In this document: piece after piece, positions 1-11,665 of the stretch
How positions within the stretch are numbered: the first letter of the stretch is position 1
How the letters are laid out: the number at the start of each line of letters is the position of its first letter
Origin: Nymphaea colorata
Taxonomy: Eukaryota > Streptophyta > Magnoliopsida > Nymphaeales > Nymphaeaceae
Direction: 5' to 3'
Length of the DNA: 64,000 bases
Assembly: GCF_008831285.2 (NCBI RefSeq)
Contig: NC_045141.1
Span: 1,614,001-1,678,000 of the forward strand
Position numbers and translations under genes: made by a program
Notes under the pieces: generated by a model
The model's database searches: none
What the model saw: only the letters and a program-made list of their open reading frames with translations
Told to the model about the DNA's origin: nothing

Positions 1-905
1 AAGCTGGACTGTGATTTTGTTAACAATGATTGGGAGGATAGTATTGGCTTTCACTGCACTCTTGAAACCAAGGTTAGGCCCTCCTCAAACCACAAAGCGC
101 TGATTCTATCCCTCAGTCAGTGAGGGATCAATCAGCTCTATCGACAAAATTTCATTTCATTAAACCTTGGCTTCGTATGAGGAGGCAGGGGACCTCATTG
201 GTGCTAAATGGATTTGGCCGTCTAGAGGTTGCCACATGCTCAAACTCTTTAAAAAACCTATCAATGATCAAAGTTAAGCTCAAGGAGTGGAATCAGAATT
301 AGTTTGGTCATGTCGAACACCTCATCTAAAATTTGTACAAGCAGCTAGAGGAGGTCAAAACGACGAACAAAGAGGGGGAGGGCTCCAATGCTGTTGTAGA
401 GATGGAGTATAAGATCAGCTGAACAAGGAGCTTTTAAGGGAGGAAATAATGTGGAAAAGTAAATCCAACATTCACTACCTGCAGGAAGGGGGCAAAAATA
501 CTAGTTTTTTTAAGCCATAGCAAAAGGAAGAAGAGTCTCGAACCAGATTCGTCAGATGATGATAGGAGGCCAATCTTTTAATGACCTTACTAGCATCATC
601 CAAGAAACCACATGCTTCTATGGAAGGTTCTTCAATGATGACAATGGCTCGTGCCAGCTTTTAAGCTCCATTAAGTGTGGTCCCCTAGTCAATGTTGAGG
701 ACAATAAAAGTCTTCTTTATTCAGTATGCAAGGTTGTCATGAGGCTCGACAAGGATAGTGCAGTGGGTCTTGATGGCCTCTCCAACTACTTCTTTCATAA
801 AATGTGGGACACAATTGGGGATGTCTTGAGCATGGTCGTATCAAACTTCCTCCTCTCAAGAAAGCTTGTGAACAACGTTAATAAGACCCACATCATGCTA
901 ACCCC
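1..905 (+). mobile_element. LINE (non-LTR retrotransposon) remnant, 5' segment
   Basis: Broken reading frames resemble a plant L1-type ORF2. Positions 1-120 give the end of an APE-type endonuclease (a KLDCDFVNNDWED stretch, then SNHKALILSL, like the family's LDR...SDHxPL). Positions 150-330 resemble the linker (FHFIKPWLR; LKEWNQN). Positions 556-905 give the start of reverse transcriptase (KDSAVGLDGLSNYFFHKMW, like the family's KAPGPDGF..FFK.CW, then NKTHIMLTP). Frameshifts and stops make it inactive. The 5' end lies outside the window. The frame is cut at 905 by a solo LTR and resumes at 4921. Confidence 0.8.
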
Positions 906-1090
906 TGTTAACACCCCAAATTTTTCCACATCAAAATTGAAGCAATGTGAAATTACTCAAAAGAATTGTGAAATTTTACAATTTCAAAGCCAATTTCAAA
1001 CCTAAACGTAATTTGGATTCGAATCATGAATTTAACTTGTGACACAAATCCCAATGCAGGATTACGAGTCCAAACTATGTCCAAATTAGG

Positions 1091-1270
1091 ATTTGAAATC
1101 CAAATCCAATTACAAATGTCATTTGAAATCCAAATCTAATTACAAATGTCATTTGAAATCCAAATCCAATTACAAATGTCATTTGAAATCCAAGTCCAAT
1201 TACAAATGTCATTTGAAATCCAAATCCAATTACAAATGTCATTTGAAATCCAAATCCAATTCCAAAATTC
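1091..1270. repeat. 30-bp tandem repeat, six units
   Basis: Six consecutive 30-bp units begin ATTTGAAATCCAAATCCAAT and continue TACAAATGTC. A few units carry single substitutions and the last is divergent. The array lies in the upstream part of the solo LTR. Because 30 is a multiple of 3, it creates open frames on both strands that are not genes. Confidence 0.95.
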
Positions 1271-2424
1271 AAATTTTGACTTAGATCCAAGAATTGGATC
1301 TAATTCAGTTTAGAATGCTACGTGGGACCCACGTGTGGGCCCCACCTAACCCGTGTGGTCAGGAGCCCCCCAGGGGTCACACCCCCCATTTTAAAAAAAT
1401 AATAAATAAATAAATAAAAGTTTTCTCCCAATTAAATGAAAAAATCATTTTCAAAGAGAAAAATGAATGATATCATAACTAAAAACCTAAGAAAAGAGAA
1501 ACATTTATGCGTCTCTCTCTTCTTTAAGTAGATCCTCTTTAAAGAGTTTTCAATCTTCGAAAAGCAATAACTAGGCTGGTCAAACCCACTTAATTTAAGT
1601 AGATTCGACCCTAGTGCACCCAAATCTTAGCTAGGCTCAGTCAACATGAGCTCAACTTGGCCAAAAGTAGGTCTGTCTCATTATCCAATTAATGAACGAA
1701 AATAGACTTTGACCGAACCAAACCCACTTTGACTAAACTCAGTCAAAGTACAATTTAGCTCAATTAAGAGCTTTCTTAGCTCAAATTTATCCAATTACCT
1801 CAAACAAAGTCAAAATACTCACAAATGAGCTTTGACTTTAGCCAATTGGTCGAAATTGACCAATCTGGATAATTTTGCCCCTCTATGGTCAAATTGAGAT
1901 TACAGAGCCCGAATTGGTTTATGAAAGACAAATAAACATTTGGATTTGTCAAATGCATAAATCAAATACCAAATTCAAATTCAAATTTTCAAACGAAAGT
2001 TTGATTCAGTTGAAATCTGTCTTCAATCAAATTATGGACAGAAATACCCTTTTCGAGCCTAATTTGATAGAATTTTTAAATTTTATTCAAATTTAAATTG
2101 AATTATCATAATTCAATGGAATTTGGAGCTTAGAAACTAGGTTTTAACCTAACAATCTTGATTTCAAACAAAAATAAATAAATAGCACAAAATAAGGCAA
2201 AACCAAGTGCAAGGGCTTTTTCATCCAAAATTTTGGTCAAACTTGGTCAACTAGGTCTAAACCAAGGTTGACCACACCTAACCCAGCCCACCTAACTCGT
2301 GCAAATGGGCTAAGAATGATTAAATAGAGCCATTAAGACTCATTTAATCCATTTTTCATCTCCCTAAGCTTTGATTAATCTTCCAATGCAAATTAAAGGA
2401 GGTGGTTGGACCCACCTCCTCCTC

Positions 2425-2432
2425 TATATAAA
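2425..2432 (+). promoter_or_regulatory. TATA box of the solo LTR
   Basis: TATATAAA lies in a C-rich context (CTCCTC...CCTCCCC) about 1.5 kb into the LTR, where the U3/R boundary would be expected. It supports + orientation of the LTR. No activity can be inferred. Confidence 0.45.
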
Positions 2433-4071
2433 CCTCCCCTTGGCCATCAAGGGGGGGAGGGGGACGTAAATTTGAGGTATTCCATCAAGTGTTGCAGCCA
2501 AGGAGCTAGGAGGGAGAAGTCAAGGAAGAGAGGAGAGATTCGTCCAAGTACTCTTCCCCATTTTCTCTTGATTTTCTTCTATTCTCTTCATTGATTTTGC
2601 TAAGTTAGGGTGCTTAAGTGAACCCTTACTTAGGATTTTTGTGGTGAGAAGTCTTCTTTCCTGCAATAAATTTCAGCAAGCAAGCTATTCTACTTCTAGC
2701 TTTGCTAAGCTCAAATCCAAGCTTGGATTCTTGCTTAGGATTGCTCGATTTAGAAAACAAGTGAAGGCGAAGATCAAGTATCAAGACCGACCGCAAGGTA
2801 GGTGATTTTAACTCATTTCTTATCTATTTTGGCTTCTCGTTAGTTCATCTTAATTCCAGCAATTCGTGGGAGGGTTTATTTTCATTTGTTTTATGACTGG
2901 AAATGATGTCCAACTAGGGAAAACCTACGATTAAATATACAGGTTAATGCATAATGCATGCATATTTCGGTTTTTCTTAAAGATGAACCCATTTATCAAA
3001 TTTTGAAAAGGGCCCCAAGGCCACGTCCCTTTCAAAACAGCCAGCTTAAAACCATTTTGAACTCTCCCACCATGAGAGAATCCCACGGTGAGAGAGCGAT
3101 CTTGCTGCAATATATATATGACAAAAAACAAACCTATTAAGGATGGATGCATTCTCATGAATGTAATCCACCTTTGCATGGCGAAACTAAGGATTGACTA
3201 GCTTGAGCATTCATTTATCTCTTTCTATTTAAAGTTATTTTGTTTCATGATTTATTTAATTGATCAAGGGTAGTAGGAGAGATTTGAAACAAGTTTTCAG
3301 TCCTCCTATGTAAAAGAACCCAGCCATTCATGACTCGTGAGTTATGTGGTCCCTTCATGAAATTTCATTTTGAAGAGTAAAGTACATATATGTATACATT
3401 GTTATATATATACATATACGTGTTCAATCTCTTGTTAAAAATTGCTTTCCTCTCTTAAAATCAGATTGGAACACGTTTCCAAACTGGTTTTAAGAAGATG
3501 GTTCATTTTGATTTTCATAATACCAAGTTATGAAATCATTTTCATTTCATTTTAAAATTTGCTTAATTTCAGCAATCTATACGTAAGATGTATGTATGTT
3601 GTTGAAATCAGACCATATTTTATAAGAATTGGTTTAAGAATGTCAAATTTTACATATTTGAAATGCCAACTATCCTAGAACCATCCAAAGAAGTTGGCGA
3701 TTTCATGAGTACGAAATCTGAAATTTGATCAAGGACTTTTCATTTATATCTAAGAAACAAGCTCTTTATTGGAATCAATATCTACAATTTTCAACTATCT
3801 AAATCAACATAAGGTCTGATTTTTTTTAGCTACTTTGAGACAAAAGTGGATGTCATCAACGTCTTCCATCTATTTCAAAGATTGATTTTGGCATCATTTG
3901 TGTATTTTTCATCATTTTAATAATTTTATGTTAAGTCCTAAGCTTATAGACTACATCTCTAATTCATGTGCTTAATCATATAATAAGCACATTTAGAGAA
4001 AGTCTTATATTTTAATTAAAATCAATCTTTATGTGTAAATTGTATGATATGCAATTACAATGGATGAACTT

Positions 4072-4192
4072 TGAGAGATTATGAGAGAGTGAAGAATGTA
4101 TGTTTCATATGAATGAATCTTGAGAGATTATGAGAGAGTGAAGAATGTATGTTTCATATGAATGAATCTTGAGAGATTATGAGAGAGAGAAA
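4072..4192. repeat. 49-bp tandem repeat, about 2.5 copies
   Basis: Direct repetition of a GAGAGATTATGAGAGAGTGA-containing unit; GAATGTATG recurs at 4094 and 4143, giving a 49-bp period. It lies in the downstream half of the solo LTR. Confidence 0.85.
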
Positions 4193-4920
4193 GCACCACA
4201 TGCACATTCTCAAGAAGTTAAGTGATTCAAATTTGAGTTGCAAAAAGTGACCAAGTTATATTGCAACAAGAATTTGTAAACTTCTCTTAACTTCAAAAGA
4301 AAACGCAAGCAATGCATTCATGATCTTGGCCAAAGTATATTTGAAAAACAACACGTTTTCTAACAATTTGGAACCTATATTTCATCAAAAGAATGAACTC
4401 TACCTAACCAAATCACACGATTTGGCAAAAGAAGAATTCAAAAATCAAGTTTCTTTGCTAAGGAAACTTAGCTATTTTCTAAAAGTTGATCATAATTTCA
4501 ACTCATGAACCACCTAGAACCACCTAGAGTTCACAACAAAGAACTCAATTTCACTTTTCAAAGCCCTCAAGAATTATGTATTTCAAATCGGATGGCACAA
4601 AAACAAAGGTTCTTGAACCAACTTGAAAATCTTCTAATCTTCAAAACGAGTTCAAATCACTTATTCAAAATGAACTTTGGTTCTTGAATCCAAAACTTCA
4701 ATGCATACGCATATAGGATTTGCATCAATAACTCGTATATGATCCAAATGATCCTTAGTCCTTGGTCTAATTACCCCTGTTAAAGGCGGCATGAACGGTT
4801 GGACCTCCTACTGACGGGCGGATCCCTTTCCATTAAAATATTTTTCAAAACCTCAATTGTAAAAGAATTTTGCTGATTCGCATATGACACCCTTTGAGAA
4901 AAAGGGGTGGGGTGCGAACA

Positions 4921-6600
4921 ACCCCTCAATTTATTGGCGCTATTCGCATCGAGGATCATCATCCCATATGGCTTTATGTAACAATGTCCTTAAGATCACT
5001 TCTAAAATTATGGTCTCTAGAGTGTAGCAGATTATTTTGAAGATCATTGGGCCCTCTCAAGATGCATTTATTAAAAATAGGCTGATCCATGATCACATTA
5101 TCTTGGCCAATGAGATAGTTGACAGTCTATCCAAAAGTAAGAAGGACAGTCTTTGCATTTAACTGGATCTGTCGAAGCCCTATGACAGGGTGTCTTGGTC
5201 TTTTGTGACGGCCAGCATAGATAAGCTGGGGTTCCATAGGAGGTGGATCAGTCTGTTCATGAAATGTGTTACAAGTGCATCCTATGCCATTGTAATCAAC
5301 AATGTGGAAGGAATAAGCTTCAGCGCAATAGAGGTCTCCATCAAGGGGATCGGATCTCCCCTACCTGTTCATCCTCTTCATGGAAACTTTTGCCAGAAAC
5401 CTCAAGGCCAAGTGCAACAGGCATGAGATTTTTGTCCCAGCCCCCTCTAGAAAGTTCCTTACTTTGAGTCTCTTTTGTTTTCAGATGATGTTCTTTTCAA
5501 CAAGGCATCCATGAAATCTCTGAAAGGCATTGTCACCCTTTTGAAGGAACTGAAAGAAAAATAAGCTCTCAACCATGGTTAACATCACTGGCTAGAATCT
5601 AGAGAGCCTTCCAATTTCTTATTGAGGAGCCCCTCTATTTGAGGTAACTTAATTTGCACTTCTAGATAGATTTGGCAAGAAGATGAGCACCTGGAAGAGA
5701 AACCACTTGTCTTATACTGGTTGATTATGCCTCATACGGCATAATATCGTGTTGGTTGCGGTATAATGGATGATGCTCTTCAAGTTACCAAGAGGAGTTA
5801 TCCACAAGATGGAGATGAGCATGGCATCCTTCCTTTGGGATCAGGCCGAAATCACCAGCGAAGCCTTCTTCTACCTTGGAAGGTATGTGTAGGCCTAGAG
5901 GGGATGGGGGAGAAGGCCTTAAACCCTTAGCAGCGATGAACCGTGCCCTGCTAGCTAGTAGGATTTGTGGCATTTCTGATGGACTATTGGAGAATTGGCA
6001 GAGGAGAAGGCACCTTGAGTCTCTCCACAACCTATGGACCTTAAAGACCCCCTAGAGAAGCCCATGGGGATGTAGGAGCCTTTACTGGTGGGGGTGGGTT
6101 GGATCGCAGACACAATGCAGTGGCAAGTTGGCGATGGGCCTACCATTAAATACTGGAATGACCCATGGAGTGACTGAGTTTTGCTTTATCAGTTGACGGG
6201 AGAGAAATTTGGTTAGCTGGCCATGGAATGGAGACTGAAGCTGAAGGGCGCCTCTAGGCTATACACTACTAGGGAGGGCCCTATCTACTCGTTTCCAATT
6301 CCTATGAATGTGGACCAGCTTAACAACACCCATGATAGGTTGATGTGGAAGATTGTTGAGGTAAATCAACTCAAAAGTAAATATATCTGAAGTGCCAAGA
6401 GAGAAAAAGGGCCTTCCATCTCAAGGATGAATCTCATTTGGAACACCTGGATGGCCATAACGATGCTGGTTAATTTTATGATTGGACTGTTGGGTGTTTC
6501 CCGCCTGGTAGGCGTGGTCCTTTCCGATGGTGGTGGAACATGCCTTACTTTTTCTGTTAGCTGTATAAAGCAGCTCCCATGTTCATATATTTTTTGTTAG
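4921..6600 (+). mobile_element. LINE remnant, 3' segment (reverse transcriptase and beyond)
   Basis: Continuation of the LINE cut at 905. Landmarks in broken frames: the PI.LCNN motif near 4970; IIGPSQDAFI at about 5040-5075; the RT motif A stretch LDLSKPYDRVSW at 5163-5198; the RT active-site box LLFSDDVLF at 5472-5498; STWKRNHLSYTG near 5690; FKLPRGVIHKM...FLW near 5780-5845; QVGDGPTIKYWNDPW near 6125-6165; and a zf-RVT-like end to about 6540. Several stops (for example before LDLSKP) and frameshifts make it a pseudogene. No clear poly(A) tail marks the end, so 6600 is approximate. Confidence 0.8.
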
Positions 6601-6958
6601 TAAAGGTGGGAGCCTGTCTCCCCGCAATCCCTACTAGAACAATAGGTTAAATCAACATGACGTCATAGCCTTTCTGTCTAGCGGACAGCGGAACAGTTAC
6701 CAAACCACCTCTCCATATGCATGGCACGCACACACATTACTAGGTCGACCATCGACCATTCACCGGCTCTGAGAAATTAAGCCCCCACGGGTGAGCGTGG
6801 GTTCGAGCATTAGATATGCGGCATCGCATCGAGGCAAACTCCCGCTCTGTCGATGCGCTTCCCTTCCATCTTGCCGGAAGCGGCCTTGCTCGATCTCTTA
6901 TTCTCATACTCTACGCATTTAAGGGCGCCTGCTCCGGAAGGAATCGCGTGTTCTGTAG
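6601..6958 (+). promoter_or_regulatory. Upstream region of the ABC1K gene
   Basis: This stretch lies between the LINE and the proposed first exon. It is less AT-rich than its surroundings and contains no gene that I recognise. It presumably holds the promoter and 5' UTR. I could not identify a convincing TATA box or transcription start. An in-frame TAG sits directly before the proposed ATG at 6959. Confidence 0.35.
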
Positions 6959-7086
6959 ATGATCCATCGTTTAGATCCGATTACGGTCACTGGCTTCAGT
7001 AATATAGCTCATGGGGAACGCCGTTGTTTGCGCGAAGAGGCGGGCCTCGGCAGTGGCCACCCGCCGATGTCCTCAGCTTTCTGCAG
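6959..7086 (+). CDS. ABC1K-family protein, exon 1 (proposed)
   Basis: The ATG at 6959 follows an in-frame TAG. The frame runs 42 codons plus 2 nt to a CAG|GTATTT donor. Two leftover bases match exon 2, which starts with one base that completes a serine codon and then continues in the conserved frame. The peptide (MIHRLDPITVTGFSNIAHGE...) is rich in Arg and Ser and could be an organellar transit peptide. This is the least certain exon: no conserved domain lies here, and another 5' exon could exist. Confidence 0.5.
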
Positions 7087-7486
7087 GTATTTTCACATTT
7101 GGGTTTTGACTTTTGCTTTAGTTTCGTTCTCTTTTCAAACTCCAGCAATCTATAAGTTCCTATATGCTTAAGCTAGATGTATTCGTTATCGGCAATTTTC
7201 TCTACATATCATTTTACACGTATTGTTGTAGTCACCACATGGGACTGTATGGCCGAATCGATTTCCTATTATTTTTCACGCTGATCATCGTTTCCATGTT
7301 TAGCGGCAGCCATGAGAAGTCGAACGGTGGGTCAAATGAGAAAATGGAAGCAAGTTGATCACTTTGTGACACGGTCGATCAGTAAGCATCGGTATGTGGA
7401 GATATCAGCTTGCTTAGTTGCTTGCCCTTTGCTCTTGATTAATCAATCCGAGGCGTTTTAGGAGTCTTTGTCTCTTGTTCTTGCAG

Positions 7487-7733
7487 TTTCTCTACGGGGT
7501 TTGCTAGCGTACATGGCGAAAGGGCATCCGCGGAATATGCAAAATTAAGAAAGGAATCCCTTGAAACGGAGTTCGGCCATTTACTTGGAAAATTTGGCTC
7601 AAAAAGCATTTCCGCTTACCATCGTTTTGGCCCATTACTAGCTTTATATAGAGCTGGAATTATATCGTTCCATGTTGTGAAGCTAATGGTATGGCAAGTC
7701 TTTGTTCGCGACATCCGTCAAAGAGCTGTTAAG
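7487..7733 (+). CDS. ABC1K-family protein, exon 2
   Basis: Flanked by TTCTTGCAG and AAG|GTAACT. After one base of a split codon it gives 82 codons (FSTGFASVHGERASAEYAKL...RQRAVK). The section ESLETEFGHLLGKF and FGPLLALYRAGIISFHVVKL resembles the region before the KxGQ motif in plant ABC1K proteins. It ends in phase 0. No stop or frameshift is present, and codon use looks like a normal host gene rather than the transposons around it. Confidence 0.85.
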
Positions 7734-8871
7734 GTAACTTTTATTTTATCTGATTTTTGATACTTCTATCTCCTTCAGTTGTGTACCCGGTCAGCCTGCT
7801 GTAGTTATCCGGGCTACGAGCTTAGCATGTTCGGATAAAGTTCCGATAAGAGACATTTGCATTACAATCGCCATCCTGCCTTTTTCTCTTTGTCACAGAT
7901 ATTTTACGTTGTTTAACCCTTTTTCCTGTTCCCTAGGCACTAAGATGGCATGTCTGATATTCTATGGTTTTCAGCTGAACATCTAAGGATAGTTGTGTCT
8001 AACTGCATCATAGAGGTCTAGGTCAAGTGCCTCACACATTCCTTGCAGCCTATGAGTTGGACCAATTTTTGAAAATGTTCAGTGCGTCACATCCTGATTT
8101 ATGAAAAGCATCATATATGTCAACTGTAAATAATTTACTTGAAACTGCAGAAAGTTCATAAATAAATGTTTGTTTTTAATATCATAATTAGCAGTATTTC
8201 TGCATGTAATTCTAGCTAGAGCTGCCCCATTGCAGGGTTTCGGAAAGATATCATGCTGAATAGCAGTAACTAATGGAAGAATGATTTCCATACTGTTTCA
8301 GAGTACACTTATATATGAAGTGGACATATCTGAAAGAATAAATTTCTAAATGACTTAAAAGCTATCCACTCACAGAAAAACCACCCTCACCACCCCCGCT
8401 ACCCCTGCCCCCACCCCCAACCAAAAAAGAAAAAAGAAGAAGAAAGAAATGCACCTCTGTCATTCAAATGTTTCTTTTATCTGAAATATTTTACTGCAAT
8501 TTATCGATACACGAACATCTCGTTTTCTCCTGAATCTTCCTATTTTTGACATGTTGTATTGTCTGTCTTGGGCTGGTTTCCCTGCTTTTGGCTGTAACTA
8601 AGGGTGCAAATAAACTGGGCATGGATTGAAAAGCACAGGGAAAGTTGGATATATTACAGCCAAAAATTGCAAAATTCCAACAACTAATCTTGTATATTTG
8701 CATCCTAACTATAAGTGCTTTGCCAATGTGTTGTCACTTTGTATGCAGCTCCCTTGAATGCAGATATTTGGCTACATAGGTCTTTCATTTTATATTATTT
8801 GTTTATTCTGATTTTCCCTGTTTCTTGGTTGATTACACTTGTCACATATCTGGTTTTTTGGCGTTTTGTAG
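7734..8871 (+). other. Intron 2 of the ABC1K gene
   Basis: GTAACT...TTTTGTAG intron. It holds a CCACC/CCCC-rich stretch at about 8382-8424 and otherwise ordinary AT-rich sequence. I see no gene or transposon with recognisable ends. Confidence 0.7.
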
Positions 8872-8913
8872 TTACGGGAGACTCTAATCCAGTTGGGTCC
8901 TTTCTATGTTAAG
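8872..8913 (+). CDS. ABC1K-family protein, exon 3 (14-codon micro-exon)
   Basis: A 42-bp exon bounded by TTTTGTAG and AAG|GTAACT, phase 0 on both sides, encoding LRETLIQLGPFYVK. Its last residue is the lysine of the ABC1K-specific KxGQ motif, which is completed by exon 4. The peptide matches the family pattern LRxTLxxLGPxYxK, so the exon is credible despite its size. Confidence 0.9.
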
Positions 8914-11457
8914 GTAACTTGGCTTCTTGCTTCGTTGACTTGGCATTTTTACAGTGGGTTTTTCATTAGAATTATAAGTGAGCTTCCTTTCCCACACCAT
9001 GATGTCTTCTACTCATATTGTACCTTTGTGCAAAAGAAAAATGAATATCCATAAGTGTTGGTGAACTAAAAAAAAAATAGAGGAAAAGAGAAGAAATTCA
9101 TGTGTATTATTCTACCAGTTGAAAGCTAAATGCTACCATGTCAAGTCTAGGGATTAACCAATACCAACAAGGGTACACCTCTTCCCCACAATCCCATAAT
9201 TTTCGCACAACAAAATTAAAGGTATGCAACAAAATTTGTGAGAATATTTTTATGTATATTATATACTCACAATTTTGATTATGAAGCTTACGTTTCAATT
9301 CTTCAAGGTCTATGCCTCCCTAGTGATAGACTCAATGCATCACTTTGCCTCATTGCATTTTGCAACATTGGTCCCAACTGGTAACATTCTAGTAAAAGAA
9401 TGGAGATTAGAGAGAGACAAAGGGATGTAAAAGAAAAGAGGCCTGTCTCTTTAGTTGTGGGTGATAACTATTACAATTAACATGTTTTTGACAACTGTTA
9501 CATTGATCAGGTTTTTTCAAGTACCATCTTGTATTATGAGAATAAAACTCAATGAATAAAGCAAAATATCAACTACTAGATAACGAGCAAATAATAGCTG
9601 CATAAACCAGAATATGTAATTTTAAAACTTAAGAGGTTCAATGCACTTTTATTAATAGAATTATAAGGAAGTATATAACTCTTGTATAATTTGAACTAGA
9701 ACATTTTTGACATGTGAAGCTGGACACAAACTTGACTCTGGAATTAGATCTTTTGATATAATAAGCCTTTTGATAAACCCATGATTTTAACGACCCAAAT
9801 GATTGTACCATAACTCTGGCTCATTACATTGAGAAGTACAATAAAACACAAAAATGACATGAACCAAGACTCTGAACTAGTGATTGTAATGTAAAAGATT
9901 TCAAAGGAGAAGTTGAAGGAACAACTAAATCCTTCTTGAAGATTTTCATATTCCTTGTCACTCTCCCTTGAAAACATCTCATTTATTTAAAGATCCTTGC
10001 CCCTGAAATGATTAAATAGTTTTATCAAAACGTACCCCAAACTCATGTGGCCAAAAACTACTTAGGGTATAGACACCAACACTTGAGAAAGGGTCGAGAT
10101 GATATAAGCAATCAATGATTGATCCTGCTTCATCCAAGTTAGAAAGTCAGGTTTTGAACATGAAATGTCATTCCTTTATCATCCCTTGTTTCTGCTGAAA
10201 TAAATTATAGTGGGATCACAATAGAACCATCTAGCTGCCCAAACAGAATCTGACTACCTATGGAAGGAATTGTTTGCTTCTTCCAAGTCGGAAGATTAGT
10301 ATGAGTAAGCTTTTTGGAACTGAGTTGACTCAAGAAATAGGAGGAAAGACAAATATATGTGGATGAATCCAATGACAGGAGAAAAATGAGGAAACAAAAG
10401 AATATGCAATGAAATAAATGGTAATTCAGTCATCAATATATCCAGCAAGAAAGTGAGAAGAATGAGGATCTGGAAAATGCAATATAAGGACATGTCTCTT
10501 TTCTTTTCCTTTTATTAGTTTTTTCCTGGATCACTCCAAAGGCTGCAATATAAATGTTCTCTTTTTTTCTTTCCCCTTTTTAAGGACACGGACACCCCAA
10601 AGAACACATTCTAGAACTCAATCTGATCTACGTGATCATTCTGGAGCGGTTGTATTTTGCTCAAGTATATGCTAATTGAATATCAAAATGAAACAGTTTC
10701 AGATAGCTTAGAATGCAGCTTTAATTATCACAAAGAAAAGCCAAAAACAATGAAACAGTCTCAAGTAAAACTAAATCTGATTTCAAAAATAATACAAGGC
10801 AGCTTTAGAACGGAATAAACATTAATTCGTTAAGCCAATAACAAAGAAATAAAGTAGGAGGGAAATTAAAAAATATTGATTCATGATTTCCAAAATTGCA
10901 CATAGTATTCAAAGGCAGAAGATGTAGAAGGAAGGTAATCTGAATTAATGTCAGTCAGAGAGCAGACTGATCTAACGTCAATCAGGATGTTAGAATTCAA
11001 AATAAAGATAAATATGTTCAAAGTCAAATTTAAGACAAAGAAATGGACTCCCGACACAAAGAATACATTTCTGACTGATTCTCTTATCTGTTCTAGATGT
11101 CAAAATCCAGCTTCCCTATACATTCAGACACACACAAAAACACACACACATGTACACTCTTTTGGTGGTACATAGCCTTGCTTAATGGGCAGGCCAGGCC
11201 AGCTATCTGTTAGGAGGCTGGCCTGAACGAGACCAAAACCAGGCCTTTCAACTTTACTGGTTGGGGTATTACTGGTAACTGGTCTATCCTGTCCATGGCC
11301 TTTCAGCCCCTCAATTTAATGGGAAGCCTTGTCTGAATTGCACTATTTTCTAAGAGTTTTTTCGCTGCTTTTGAAGTATGGAACATCTGTCGATCCATCC
11401 TTTCATTTCTGATTGTCTGGACAAATACAGTCTCATTCTTGTGTTTCCATTTTGTAG
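8914..11457 (+). other. Intron 3 of the ABC1K gene
   Basis: GTAACT...TTTTGTAG intron of 2.5 kb, AT-rich. It contains a degraded copia gag-like stretch on the minus strand (about 10200-10480) and a short CA-rich tract near 11130-11153. No other feature is recognisable. Confidence 0.6.
10200..10480 (-). pseudogene. Copia gag-like fragment
   Basis: Minus-strand frames near 10260-10400 give FLSQLSSKKLTHTNLPTWKK, resembling the N-terminal gag pattern L..KL...NxLxWKxQ of copia elements. The stretch is similar to the minus-strand fragment at 43430-43830. No LTR or pol is adjacent. It is a decayed remnant with approximate limits. Confidence 0.45.
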
Positions 11458-11529
11458 CTTGGGCAGGCACTGAGCACTCGTCCAGATATATTGCCTAGTG
11501 CTTATTGCCAGGAACTCTCTAAATTACAG
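11458..11529 (+). CDS. ABC1K-family protein, exon 4 (KxGQ motif)
   Basis: Bounded by CATTTTGTAG and CAG|GTAATG, 24 codons in phase 0: LGQALSTRPDILPSAYCQEL then SKLQ. With the final lysine of exon 3 this forms KLGQ (residues 139-142 of the assembled protein), the family hallmark that packs over the nucleotide site in UbiB/ABC1 kinases. LSTRPDILP is also strongly conserved. The next exon is 19.6 kb away. Confidence 0.95.
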
Positions 11530-11665
11530 GTAATGTTGACATCATTGTTTCCTTTCTCTTCTTGGCCATTTCACTCAAGAAAACATTTTAGAATATTAGA
11601 CAGTGCTGCAAATTCATGCTGCCTGGTTTCTTTGTATTATAAAGAGTTCAGGTAGTTGTTATCAG

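Larger units (their letters stand above)
906..4920 (+). mobile_element. Solo LTR, about 4.0 kb, probably Ty3/gypsy, inserted in the LINE
   Basis: The segment starts TGTTAACACC and ends GGTGCGAACA, which are near-inverted ends of the TG...CA type. It is flanked by a 5-bp duplication ACCCC (901-905 and 4921-4925). Removing it rejoins the LINE reading frame (...LTP | QFIGAIRIEDHHPI...LCNN). It contains no gag or pol and I see no second copy of its ends inside, so it looks like a recombined single LTR, not a complete element. It holds a 30-bp tandem repeat, a TATATAAA box at 2425-2432 and a 49-bp repeat. A non-autonomous LARD-type element is the alternative. Confidence 0.75.

Noticed and set aside
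1091-1270. CRISPR-like regular repeats
   Set aside because: The units are contiguous without spacers and lie in a plant LTR, so this is a plain tandem repeat.
1075-1290. Open frames on both strands with a 10-residue repeat (KSKSNYKCHL and its reverse)
   Set aside because: They are produced by the 30-bp tandem repeat, whose period is a multiple of three. There is no coding signal.
7308-7380. Alternative first exon starting with MRSRTVGQMRKWKQ and ending at a GTAAGC donor
   Set aside because: It leaves one overhanging base where exon 2 needs two, so the joined frame hits a stop. The exon at 6959-7086 fits the phase.
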